Positions 52,247-60,277 of a stretch of DNA of 64,000 nt are shown here, piece after piece. A program made the position numbers and the translations under genes. Every line of letters starts with the position of its first letter. Position 1 is the stretch's first letter. Origin of the DNA: Streptomyces sp. Ru62 (GTDB lineage: Bacteria; Actinomycetota; Actinomycetes; Streptomycetales; Streptomycetaceae). The DNA lies in the NCBI RefSeq assembly GCF_002920615.1, contig NZ_PQSU01000011.1, positions 1 to 64,000 of the forward strand, given 5' to 3'. The notes below the pieces were generated by a model. It searched no databases and was not told the DNA's origin. It saw nothing but the letters and a program-made list of their open reading frames with translations.

Positions 52247-52570
52247 CCCGGGCGGGCTAGGCTGCGTGGCATCGCGTGCCGGTGCTCCCACGAGCGCGGA
52301 CGCCCCCACACCATGGACACGTCGTCGTGGTCTAGTCCACAATCGAGAACAACACGCTTCCGCCCTCCCCGCACAGGAAGGCGGATCGAGGAACCGGCGC
52401 TCTCTGCCCTGACTGCCCCGGCTCCTCGGCCTTCGGCCGACCGGGACCGCACACCCCACGGCCGATGATGCTCCGGGCTGCGGTGCCGGGAGGGTTGAGG
52501 GTCCCTTCCAGGCGCCGCGGCCCGCGGGTGTTTTTCGGCCACCCGCGAGGCCCCGGGTACGCTCGCAGAC
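52247..52570. other. 324-bp intergenic region before the histidine kinase
   Basis: No gene is supported. It contains a DasR-type site at 52326-52341 and a hairpin GCGGGTG (52524-52530) with complement at 52540-52546 and a loop beginning TTTTT, ending 25 bp before the kinase start. It should hold the kinase promoter. Confidence 0.5.
52326..52341 (+). promoter_or_regulatory. Orphan DasR-type operator (dre)
   Basis: CGTGGTCTAGTCCACA matches the 12-base dre core at 11 positions. The nearest downstream start is the histidine kinase, about 230 bp away. Confidence 0.65.
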
Positions 52571-54046
52571 GTGCCCTCCATGAACGAACTCGTACGCCAG
52601 CACACCGCCCTCGACGACTCCGACCTTGAGTGGCTCCACCTGCTGGTCTCGGAGTGGCAGCTGCTCTCCGACCTCTCCTTCGCCGACCTGGTGCTGTGGG
52701 TCCCCACCCGGGACGGCACCCGGTACGTCTCGGTCGCCCAGATGCGCCCCAACACCGGCCCGACCTCCTACCAGGACGACATGGTCGGCCACCTGGTCCC
52801 GCGCGGCCGGCGGCCCATGCTGGACGCGGCGCTGGACGAGGGCCGGATCGTGCGCGAGGGCGACCCGGAGTGGCGCGAAGAGGTCCCCGTACGGGTCGAG
52901 TCCATCCCCGTACGGCGCGAGGGCCGCGTCCTCGGCGTGATCGCCCGCAACACCAACCTGCTCACCGTGCGCACCCCGAGCCGCCTGGAGCTGACCTACC
53001 TCCAGAGCGCCTCCGACCTCGCGCAGATGATCGCCGCCGGCTCCTTCCCCTTCCCGGACCAGCAGGTCGACATGGACGCCTCCCCGCGCGTCGGCGACGG
53101 CCTGATCCGGCTCGACGCGGACGGCATCGTCCAGTACGCCTCCCCGAACGCCCTATCCGCCTACCACCGGCTCGGCCTCGCCGCCGACCTCGTCGGCCAC
53201 CACCTCGGCCAGACCACCGCCGAACTCGCCCCCACCCGGGGGCCGGTGGACGAGGCGCTGGCCAAGGTGGCCAGCGGCTGGGCGCCGCGCGAGTTCGAGA
53301 TCGAGGCCCACGACGGGGTCATCCAGTTCCGGGCCATCCCGCTCAAACCCAAGGGCACGCGCATCGGTTCGCTCGTGCTGCTCCGGGACGTCACCGAACT
53401 GCGGCGCCGCGAACGCGAGTTGATCACCAAGGACGCCACCATCCGGGAGATCCACCACCGGGTGAAGAACAACCTCCAGACGGTCGCCGCCCTGCTCCGG
53501 CTCCAGGCCCGGCGCATCGAGTCGGAACGCGGCCGGGAGGCCCTGGAGGAGGCGGTCCGCCGGGTCGGCTCCATCGCGATCGTTCATGAGACGCTGTCTC
53601 AGAACCTGGACGAGCGCGTGGAGTTCGACGACATCGCCGACCGGGTGCTGGCGATGGTGGCCGAGATCTCGCCGGGCAAGGTGGCGGGCCGGCGCAGCGG
53701 GCGGTTCGGGATACTCGACGCCGAGGTCGCCACCCCGCTGTCCATGGTCCTCACCGAGGTCCTGCAGAACGCCCTGGAGCACGGTTTCCGTGAGGGCGAC
53801 ACCGGCACGGTCGAAGTCTCCGCGGTGCGTGGCGGCACCACCAAGGAGGCCCGGCTGCTGGTCACCGTCCAGGACGACGGGGTCGGACTGCCCGAGGGCT
53901 TCGACCCGCACCGCTCGGGCAACCTCGGCCTGCAGATCGTACGGACGCTGGTGGAAGGCGAGTTGGGCGGATCGTTCGACATGGTGCCGGCGCCGGGGCG
54001 CGGGACGCGGGTGATCCTCGACATTCCGGTGCGGGCACAGAAGTGA
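52571..54046 (+). CDS. PdtaS-like sensor histidine kinase (HisKA_2 type)
   Basis: A 491-residue soluble histidine kinase. An N-terminal GAF-like domain (about 5-150) and a PAS domain (about 170-290) precede the HisKA_2 phosphoacceptor helix (REIHHRVKNNLQTVAALLRLQ, phospho-His in EIHHR) and a HATPase_c domain (N box VLQNALEHG, G1 DDGVGLP, G2 GNLGLQIV). There are no membrane helices. It resembles mycobacterial PdtaS, which signals to an ANTAR RNA-binding response regulator; no such regulator is adjacent. GTG 52571 or ATG 52580 start. The signal is unknown. Confidence 0.9.
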   Translation: MPSMNELVRQHTALDDSDLEWLHLLVSEWQLLSDLSFADLVLWVPTRDGTRYVSVAQMRPNTGPTSYQDDMVGHLVPRGRRPMLDAALDEGRIVREGDPEWREEVPVRVESIPVRREGRVLGVIARNTNLLTVRTPSRLELTYLQSASDLAQMIAAGSFPFPDQQVDMDASPRVGDGLIRLDADGIVQYASPNALSAYHRLGLAADLVGHHLGQTTAELAPTRGPVDEALAKVASGWAPREFEIEAHDGVIQFRAIPLKPKGTRIGSLVLLRDVTELRRRERELITKDATIREIHHRVKNNLQTVAALLRLQARRIESERGREALEEAVRRVGSIAIVHETLSQNLDERVEFDDIADRVLAMVAEISPGKVAGRRSGRFGILDAEVATPLSMVLTEVLQNALEHGFREGDTGTVEVSAVRGGTTKEARLLVTVQDDGVGLPEGFDPHRSGNLGLQIVRTLVEGELGGSFDMVPAPGRGTRVILDIPVRAQK

Positions 54047-54081
54047 GCCGGTGCGCCCACCGGGGAGCGGGCACAGCAAAA

Positions 54082-54109
54082 AGCCCCGGACCGTCGTTGG
54101 TCCGAGGCT
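54082..54109 (+). terminator. Hairpin terminator after the histidine kinase
   Basis: AGCC plus CGGACC (54082-54092) pairs with GGTCCG plus GGCT (54099-54109) around a GTCGTT loop, with small bulges. Confidence 0.6.
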
Positions 54110-54237
54110 GATGCTCGTTGCTGCTCTGCTTGTATCGCTAAGCGCATCGGGGGAACTGCGCGCTGCGGCTCGGGGGCGGGAGATGCGTACGTGCTGTGCG
54201 CGCCGCCAAGCTCAGGCTGTCAGCAGGGGTGGGTATG

Positions 54238-54495
54238 TCAGGCGGAGGCCTGACGAGCCCGGTTGCGGGCGGCGCGGCGCTTCATGGCACGGCGCTCGTC
54301 CTCGCTGAGACCACCCCAGACGCCGGAGTCCTGACCGGACTCAAGCGCCCACTGCAGACACTGCTCGATCACCGGGCAGCGACGGCAGACGGCCTTGGCT
54401 TCCTCGATCTGCAGCAGCGCAGGACCGGTGTTGCCGATGGGGAAGAAGAGCTCGGGGTCTTCCTCGCGGCAAACGGCGTTGTGACGCCAGTCCAT
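54238..54495 (-). CDS. wblE: WhiB-family iron-sulfur regulator (WblE type)
   Basis: An 85-residue WhiB-like protein. Four conserved cysteines, C9, C37, C40 and C46, bind a [4Fe-4S] cluster; the G-V-W-G-G turn is at residues 58-62 and a basic tail (RRAMKRRAARNRARQ) binds DNA. Sequence and context (after the PdtaS-like kinase, near the lipid kinase) match S. coelicolor WblE, orthologous to mycobacterial WhiB1. It normally acts by binding region 4 of the principal sigma factor. ATG 54495 follows GGAGAGG. Confidence 0.92.
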   Translation of the reverse strand: MDWRHNAVCREEDPELFFPIGNTGPALLQIEEAKAVCRRCPVIEQCLQWALESGQDSGVWGGLSEDERRAMKRRAARNRARQASA

Positions 54496-54816
54496 GGCTG
54501 CTACCTCTCCTTGGTATTACGTGCAGGTTGCTTGTGAATGTGAACGCTTTCACGAATCCCTCAACAAGTGAAGGGCCGACCGCCGAGTCTTCACCCGGCG
54601 TGGTCCTGTGTTTGAAGAGGGGTTCTGGCGATCAGTGGAGGCCGGTGTTGCGGGCCGTCCCGATCGCCACGTAGAGACTCGCAAACCTCAGCGGCGGATA
54701 CAACCCCTTCCGGAAAGTTTTTTTTGATTCCTCGGTGTCGACTAGGTCACAGCCGTACTTCCATGGGGTGGACCCTGGTCTAAACGTTCGAGTGAAAGGA
54801 CTTTCGCCCGTTCCGC
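54496..54816 (-). promoter_or_regulatory. wblE leader and promoter region (321 bp, no gene)
   Basis: The gap upstream of wblE includes an eight-A tract on the minus strand (complement of 54718-54725) and several AT-rich segments, consistent with a strong, complex promoter. The only reading frame is a 62-codon shadow without a good ribosome binding site. Confidence 0.45.
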
Positions 54817-55785
54817 TCACACAATCACACGCAGTGCACGGCGTACGCCTGTGAACGTCACGCTCGTACGCAGCCCGAGATGGTCACCGTCCATCTGAAG
54901 GGGGAGAGGCACCTTCGAATGCAAGGTGAACTGGTCCAGGTCGTGCAGTGAGACGGCGTGCTTCCCCTGCGGTCCCCGCTCGGGGGACGAAGTGAGCAAC
55001 TGGGTGCCATACCGGGCAACCGCGGCCGTGGACAGACGGCTGAGGCCGAGCACGTCGATGCCCGTATCGAACGAGGCCTTAGGTGACGTGTACATCGGGC
55101 GATTGCCGAGATACGTCCACGGGGACGTGTTCGAGACTATGGCGACGACCAGATCCTCGATCGGGTCCGCACCGGGCTGTTCGAGCGTGATCGTGCCGTG
55201 CCGGCGGTTCGGCTCGCCGAGGAACTGCCGGACGACCTGACGGACGTACAACGCGTGCGTCGACTTCTTGCCGCGCTCGCGCTGCTGCTCGACCCGGCCC
55301 ACCACGCCCGCGTCGAAGCCGAGCCCGGCGTTGAAGGTGAACCAGCGGGCCGGCACCGCCTCGTCCTCGGTGCCCGGCGTGCCGGAGGTCAGGCCGAGGC
55401 CGACGACCCGCTCGGTGCCGTCGCGCAGCGCGTCCAGCAGGGCTCCGGTGGCCTCGACCGGGTCGTTGGGCAGACCCAGCGCGCGGGCGAAGACATTCGT
55501 GGAGCCGCCCGGGACGACGGCGAGACCGGGGAGGCGGTCCGGGGCCGGACCGGCGTGCAGGAGGCCGTTGACGACCTCGTTGACCGTGCCGTCGCCGCCG
55601 AGCGCCACCACCAGGTCGATGTCGTCGCTCTCCGCCGCCTGCCGGCCGAGGTCGCGAGCGTGGCCGCGGTACTCGGTGGTGACCGCCTCCAGCTTCATCT
55701 CGCTCGCCAGCGCATGGATCAGTACGTCACGTCTGCGTGCGCTTGTGGTGGTTGCCGCCGGATTGACCACGAGAAGTGCACGCAT
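54817..55785 (-). CDS. Diacylglycerol kinase-family lipid kinase
   Basis: A 322-residue DAGK/YegS-type lipid kinase. The nucleotide motif GGDGTVNEVVNGLL (about 63-76) and the VVPGGSTNVFARALG segment (about 90-104) are intact; the C-terminal domain has the FNAGLGFDAGVV segment. It is cytoplasmic and membrane-associating. Related enzymes phosphorylate diacylglycerol, sphingosine-like bases or ceramide; the substrate here is not determined. Start at ATG 55785. Confidence 0.9.
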   Translation of the reverse strand: MRALLVVNPAATTTSARRRDVLIHALASEMKLEAVTTEYRGHARDLGRQAAESDDIDLVVALGGDGTVNEVVNGLLHAGPAPDRLPGLAVVPGGSTNVFARALGLPNDPVEATGALLDALRDGTERVVGLGLTSGTPGTEDEAVPARWFTFNAGLGFDAGVVGRVEQQRERGKKSTHALYVRQVVRQFLGEPNRRHGTITLEQPGADPIEDLVVAIVSNTSPWTYLGNRPMYTSPKASFDTGIDVLGLSRLSTAAVARYGTQLLTSSPERGPQGKHAVSLHDLDQFTLHSKVPLPLQMDGDHLGLRTSVTFTGVRRALRVIV

Positions 55786-55921
55786 GCATGGCAGCGTACC
55801 TACTGGGGGGTACTCGGCCCAGACCGAGTTAGGGATCCGGTAAGAGAGCGCGGCGTGAGCCTGGACACTCGGGGGCGCGGGGCGCGGCAGCGCGCCGGAG
55901 GGGGAGGGCTACCCTGCTGAG

Positions 55922-56392
55922 GTGAGCAGTCAGCAGAAGCCCGCCCCGCACACCGCCGAAGCCGCCACGGCAGACGCAGCCGACCCGGCCGCCGGGCCGC
56001 GCCCGCGCCGGCTGACGTACGCGGCGGCGCTGGCCGCGCTGGAGGGAGCGGCGCTGGTGGCCGGCGGCCTGTGGGTGCTCGTCCTCGGGCTCACCGGTGA
56101 CCCGGACGACCGGCAGCAGGCCGTGACCCTGGGGATCACCCTGGTCGTCCTGGCGCTGCTGCCGCTGCTCGCCGCGCGCGGTCTGCTGCTGCGGCGCGGC
56201 TGGAGCCGGGGGCCGGCGCTGATCACCCAGCTCATGGCCCTTCCCGTGGCCTACAACCTGCTCCGGGCCGACAGCATGGCCATTCCGGCCGGTATCGCGC
56301 TCGGGCTGGTCGCCGTGGTGGCGCTGGTGCTCCTCGTCAACGGCGAGACGACCCGGGCCCTCGGGATCAAGGGACCGGGCCGGGGCGAGTAG
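55922..56392 (+). CDS. Four-helix integral membrane protein, function unknown
   Basis: A 156-residue protein: an Ala/Pro/Thr-rich cytoplasmic N-terminus (1-30), then four transmembrane helices (ALEGAALVAGGLWVLVLGL, VTLGITLVVLALLPLLA, ALITQLMALPVAYNLL, GIALGLVAVVALVLLV) and a short Gly-rich tail. GTG 55922 start. Divergent from the lipid kinase. No conserved motif of known function. Confidence 0.78.
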   Translation: MSSQQKPAPHTAEAATADAADPAAGPRPRRLTYAAALAALEGAALVAGGLWVLVLGLTGDPDDRQQAVTLGITLVVLALLPLLAARGLLLRRGWSRGPALITQLMALPVAYNLLRADSMAIPAGIALGLVAVVALVLLVNGETTRALGIKGPGRGE

Positions 56393-56430
56393 GGCTCAGT
56401 GGGCGGGGCCTGTTCGCACAGAGCCTCGCC

Positions 56431-56452
56431 GAGCGGGGCTCGCTCCCCGCTC
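56431..56452. terminator. Hairpin at the convergent end of sigH
   Basis: GAGCGGGG (56431-56438) and CCCCGCTC (56445-56452) form a perfect 8-bp stem around CTCGCT, partly overlapping the sigH stop. Confidence 0.5.
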
Positions 56453-57581
56453 ACTCCTCCACGAGGAGCTTCTCGCGGAGCTGGGCCAGGGTGCGTGCCA
56501 GCAGGCGGGAGACGTGCATCTGCGAGATGCCGACCTCCTGCGCGATCTGCGACTGGGTCATGTTCCCGAAGAAGCGCAGCAGCAGGATCCGCTTCTCGCG
56601 CGGCGGCAGGTCCTCCAGCAGCGGCTTGAGGGACTCGCGGTACTCCACACCCTCCAGCGCCTCGTCCTCGGCGCCCAGGGTGTCGGCGACCGCCGGTGAC
56701 TCGTCGTCCGTGTCGGGGACGTCCAGGGACAGCGTGGAGTACGCGTTCGCCGACTCCAGGCCCTCCAGGACCTCTTCCTCGGAGATGGCGAGCTTCTCGG
56801 CCAGCTCGTGGACCGTCGGGGACCGGCCGTGCAGCTGGGACAGCTCGGCCGTCGCGGTGGTCAGCGCGAGCCGCAGCTCCTGGAGCCGGCGCGGCACGCG
56901 GACCGCCCAGCCCTTGTCGCGGAAGTGCCGCTTGATCTCGCCGACGACGGTCGGTGTGGCGTAGGTGGAGAACTCCACGCCACGCTCGGGGTCGAACCGG
57001 TCGACGGACTTGATGAGACCGATCGTGGCGACCTGGGTGAGGTCGTCCAGCGGCTCCCCGCGGTTGCGGAACCGGCGTGCCAGGTGCTCCACGAGCGGCA
57101 GGTGCATACGGACCAGCTGGTTGCGCAGCTCGGCGTACTCCGTGCTGCCCGCCGACAGCGTGCGCAGCTCGACGAACATCGCCCGCGCCCCGCTGCGGTC
57201 CTGGACGTCGTGCTGCACGGCCTGCGCGGCCTCCGTGCCCAGCGCGTCGTCCTGGGCGTATCGCTCGTGCTCGCTCATCGTCCCGCCCGTAGCCCTTCCC
57301 CGAGCCCTGCCCCCCGCGCGGACGGTGGGTCCGGCGCCGCCGCGTGCCGTCGGTGGAGTGCCCGTGGCACCGTCACCGTCGACCCGCGCGGAGTCGTCCT
57401 CCGGGTGCGGTCTGGCCTGCTCGGGGATGCCGTCGATGCCGTCCGCCATGCGCCGGGAACCGTCCCGGGGACCCGCCCCGGAGGTCTCGGCGTCGCCCGA
57501 CCAGGAGGCACCCCCGTCCCCGGTCGGCAGCTCCCGTGTGCCGCGCTCTTCGTCCCGCACCGGCCCGTCCCCGTTCCTCAC
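56451..57581 (-). CDS. sigH: SigB/SigF-like stress sigma factor, sigma-H
   Basis: A group III (SigB-like) sigma factor. The catalytic part starts around MSEHERYAQDD (ATG 57278, 275 residues) and carries region 2 (HLPLVEHLARRFRNRGEPLDDLTQVATIGLIKSV split over 2.1-2.4), region 3 and region 4 (GNMTQSQIAQEVGISQMHVSRLL). An in-frame GTG 57581 overlaps the stop of the upstream anti-sigma gene (4 bp) and would add 101 disordered residues, giving 376. Several sigma-H isoforms are known in S. coelicolor, so both starts may be used. It governs osmotic stress and aerial-hypha septation genes and is held by UshX/PrsH. Confidence 0.9.
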   Translation of the reverse strand: MRNGDGPVRDEERGTRELPTGDGGASWSGDAETSGAGPRDGSRRMADGIDGIPEQARPHPEDDSARVDGDGATGTPPTARGGAGPTVRAGGRARGRATGGTMSEHERYAQDDALGTEAAQAVQHDVQDRSGARAMFVELRTLSAGSTEYAELRNQLVRMHLPLVEHLARRFRNRGEPLDDLTQVATIGLIKSVDRFDPERGVEFSTYATPTVVGEIKRHFRDKGWAVRVPRRLQELRLALTTATAELSQLHGRSPTVHELAEKLAISEEEVLEGLESANAYSTLSLDVPDTDDESPAVADTLGAEDEALEGVEYRESLKPLLEDLPPREKRILLLRFFGNMTQSQIAQEVGISQMHVSRLLARTLAQLREKLLVEE

Positions 57582-58006
57582 GCCGGCCCGGGGCCGGCGC
57601 CACGCTGTTTGTAGAGGCTGATCGACACCGTCTTGTCCTCGTCCACGGCGGACGAGACCTTGCCCGCGAGGGCCGACAGCACGGTCCAGGCGAAGGTGTC
57701 CCGCGAGGGGGCGTGGCCGTCCGTGGTCGGCGCCGACACCGTGACCTCCAGTGAGTCGTCGACGAGCCGGAAGACACAGCTGAGCACCGAGCCGGGCACG
57801 GCTTGCTGGAGCAGGATCGCGCAGGCCTCGTCCACGGCGATGCGCAGGTCCTCGATCTCGTCCAGGGTGAAGTCCAAGCGGGCCGCGAGACCGGCCGTGG
57901 CCGTCCGCAGCACCGACAGGTAGGCACCCGCAGCCGGAAGCCGGACTTCCACGAAGTCCTGGTTCGCCGCGGGCTCGCCTGCGATCTGGGACACCCTCAC
58001 CTCCAT
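57578..58006 (-). CDS. ushX: Anti-sigma factor UshX/PrsH (RsbW-like)
   Basis: A 142-residue GHKL-type anti-sigma factor. The N box is LRIAVDEACAILLQQ and the fold ends DKTVSISLYKQRG. The ATP-lid is short, as in RsbW/SpoIIAB relatives. It sequesters sigma-H and is expected to be released by anti-anti-sigma partners such as BldG, encoded elsewhere. Translational coupling to sigH through the overlapping GTGA supports this partnership. Start at ATG 58006. Confidence 0.88.
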   Translation of the reverse strand: MEVRVSQIAGEPAANQDFVEVRLPAAGAYLSVLRTATAGLAARLDFTLDEIEDLRIAVDEACAILLQQAVPGSVLSCVFRLVDDSLEVTVSAPTTDGHAPSRDTFAWTVLSALAGKVSSAVDEDKTVSISLYKQRGAGPGPA

Positions 58007-58371
58007 GGTGGTACAAGCTTTACGGGGCCGAGGGTCGCCCCCCGGGGTAACGCGTACGTGGTTCGAACGGTGACGCTATCGCGCTCCGAACGTTTCTGTC
58101 CCCGGGACCCCAACCCCCTGGCGTCACTCACAGTAAAGCTGTGGATACGCTCCGTGTCTAGAGGGTTTGCGGGCCCAAATGGGAGGAGCGCGCGCCGGGT
58201 TGACGTACCCAGACGTCAGACGCTCGAACCGTCGTGTGGCAGCCGCCGCATGCAGTGTCACACGAGAACGCGGTCGGACGGGACGCTCTCGGGGAGAACG
58301 CTCTCCGGGACGCGGTCGAAGGGCGGTCCGGGACGGTGCTCGCGGGGCGCCCGGGAACCGTCGTGACAGGC
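58007..58371 (-). promoter_or_regulatory. Complex promoter region of ushX-sigH
   Basis: 365 bp without a gene. On the minus strand GTTC (complement of 58226-58229) and GGGTAC (complement of 58205-58210) are 15 bp apart, resembling SigB/SigH-type promoters and suggesting autoregulation. Further elements may exist, since the S. coelicolor locus has several promoters. Confidence 0.45.
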
Positions 58372-58632
58372 TCAGACGAGCACGTGGTCCACGAAGCACC
58401 ACCGCCAGTCCTCGCCCGGCTCGAACGTGCGCATCACCGGGTGACCGGACTGCGCGTGGTGCTCCGTCGCGTGCCGCCCCGGCGAGGAGTCGCAGCAGCC
58501 GATGTGGCCGCAGGTGAGGCACAGCCGCAGCTGGACCGGGTTCGTGCCGTCCCGCAGGCACTCCGGACAGGTCTCGTCGAGCGGCTCCGGTTCCGGGTGC
58601 GGCAGCGCGTCGGCATGCGTGCACTGTTTCAT
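58372..58632 (-). CDS. UBP-type zinc finger protein (86 aa)
   Basis: An 86-residue stand-alone ZnF-UBP domain. Ordered ligands are visible: CTHAD at the N-terminus, CPECLRDG, LCLTCGHIGCCD, then HATEHH and SGHPV, ending WRWCFVDHVLV. In eukaryotes the fold binds the C-terminus of free ubiquitin; bacterial versions have no established ligand. ATG 58632 chosen. Divergent from the antiporter gene with 61 bp between starts. Confidence 0.85.
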   Translation of the reverse strand: MKQCTHADALPHPEPEPLDETCPECLRDGTNPVQLRLCLTCGHIGCCDSSPGRHATEHHAQSGHPVMRTFEPGEDWRWCFVDHVLV

Positions 58633-58693
58633 GATTGCCAGATTACGACGGTTGTGCGGGTTGCCGCGCGAAAGACGAGGGTGGGCGAGGACC

Positions 58694-60277
58694 ATGGACG
58701 TGATGCCCCTGCTGATGCTGGTGGCGGGCAGTGCCGCGGTGGCCGCGGCGGCCCGGCGTACCCCGGCGCCGGCGCCCCTGCTGCTGGTCGCGGTCGGTCT
58801 GGCGGTCTCGTACATCCCCGGCGTGCCGTCCTACACCCTCGATCCGCACATCGTCCTGCCGCTGCTGCTGCCCCCGCTGCTGTACACCTCGGCGAGCGAC
58901 AGCTCCTACCTCGACCTGCGGGCGCAGATGCGACCGGTGGCGCTGCTCTCGGTGGGATACGTGCTCTTCGCGACCGTGGTCGTCGGCTGGGCCGCCTACC
59001 TGCTCATCCCCGGGCTGCCGCTGACCGCCGCGCTGGTGCTGGGCGCGGTGGTCGCACCGCCGGACGCGGTCGCCGCCACGGCGGTCGCGCGCCGGGTGGG
59101 ACTGCCGTCCCGGATCACCACCATCCTCCAGGGCGAGTCCCTGCTGAACGACGCCACGGCGATCACCGCCTACAAGGTGGCGCTCGGCGCCGCCGTCGGG
59201 GAGGGGGCCACCTGGGCGGGCGGCATCCGCGAGTTCGCGCTCGCCGCGGTCGGTGGGGTCGGGATCGGTCTCGTCCTCATGGCGCCCCTGCACTGGCTGC
59301 GCACACACCTGACCGAGCCCCTTCTGCAGAACACGCTCTCCCTGCTCATCCCGTTCGTCGCCTACGGGGTCGCCGAGCAGGCGCACGCCTCCGGGGTGCT
59401 CGCGGTGGTGGTCGTCGCCCTCTACCTCGGCCACCGCGCGTGGGAGGTCGACTTCGCCACCCGTCTCCAGGAGGGCGCGGTGTGGAAGATGGTCGCCTTC
59501 GTGCTGGAGTCCGCGGTGTTCGCCCTGATCGGTCTGCAACTGCCGATCGTCCTGAAGCGGCTCGGGGAGTACGAGGGCCCCGTCGCCGTCTGGTACGCGG
59601 TCGCCGTCTTCCTGGTCGTGGTGGTGGCCCGGTTCGTCTGGGTCTATCCGGCCACCTTCCTGCCCCGGATCATGTCGACGCGCATCAGGGAGCGCGAGCA
59701 GGACCCCACCTGGCGGGGCGCGATGGTCACCTCGTGGGCCGGCATGCGCGGTGTCGTCTCCCTGGCCATCGCCTTCGCCATCCCGCCGAGCATGCCCGCC
59801 GGCCCGCGCAACCTGATCCTCTTCCTGACCTTCACCACCGTCATCGGCACCCTCGTCGTGCAGGGCGTGACGCTGCCGCCGCTGATCCGGCTGCTGAAGT
59901 TCCCCGGCCGCGACCGGCAGGCCGAGACGCTCGCCGAGGCAAACGCCCAGGCCCAGGCCTCCCGGGCCGCCGAGGCCCGGCTCGACGAACTCCTCTCCGA
60001 CGACCGCAACGCGCTGCCGCAGCCGCTCGCCGACCGGCTCCGCATGGTCCTGGAGCGCCGCCGCAACGCCGTCTGGGAACGGCTCGGACAGGTCAACCCG
60101 GTCACCGGCGAGTCCGTCGACGACACCTACCGGCGGCTGTCCCGCGAGATGATCAGTGCCGAGCGCGAGGTCTTCGTCAGGCTCCGCGACCTGCGCTACA
60201 TCGACGACGAGATGCTGCGCGGGCTGCTCAGACGCCTGGACCTGGAGGAGGCGGCGGCCTACCGGGAGGCCGGTTAG
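58694..60277 (+). CDS. CPA1-type sodium/proton antiporter
   Basis: A 527-residue protein with about twelve transmembrane helices and a 110-residue cytoplasmic helical tail. The ion-binding motifs are GAVVAPPDAVAATAVARR (about 117-134) and GESLLNDATAI, typical of NhaP/NHE-type exchangers. It moves sodium or potassium against protons for pH and salt homeostasis, consistent with its position near the osmotic stress sigma factor. ATG 58694 follows GCGAGGACC. It overlaps the stop of the convergent deaminase gene by 4 bp. Confidence 0.92.
   Translation: MDVMPLLMLVAGSAAVAAAARRTPAPAPLLLVAVGLAVSYIPGVPSYTLDPHIVLPLLLPPLLYTSASDSSYLDLRAQMRPVALLSVGYVLFATVVVGWAAYLLIPGLPLTAALVLGAVVAPPDAVAATAVARRVGLPSRITTILQGESLLNDATAITAYKVALGAAVGEGATWAGGIREFALAAVGGVGIGLVLMAPLHWLRTHLTEPLLQNTLSLLIPFVAYGVAEQAHASGVLAVVVVALYLGHRAWEVDFATRLQEGAVWKMVAFVLESAVFALIGLQLPIVLKRLGEYEGPVAVWYAVAVFLVVVVARFVWVYPATFLPRIMSTRIREREQDPTWRGAMVTSWAGMRGVVSLAIAFAIPPSMPAGPRNLILFLTFTTVIGTLVVQGVTLPPLIRLLKFPGRDRQAETLAEANAQAQASRAAEARLDELLSDDRNALPQPLADRLRMVLERRRNAVWERLGQVNPVTGESVDDTYRRLSREMISAEREVFVRLRDLRYIDDEMLRGLLRRLDLEEAAAYREAG

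Noticed and set aside
54710..54740. GGAAT on the minus strand upstream of wblE as a sigma-R promoter.
   Set aside because: The nearest GTT is 22 bases away, outside the 18-19 spacing; a GGAAG/GTT pair is 20 apart and does not match the -35.
54774..54789. A partial DasR-type site (TGGTCTAAACG) upstream of wblE.
   Set aside because: Only the left half matches the dre core; likely chance.
54632..54820. A 62-codon minus-strand frame upstream of wblE.
   Set aside because: No ribosome binding site, it overlaps the lipid kinase end and lies in the promoter region; no conserved pattern recognised.
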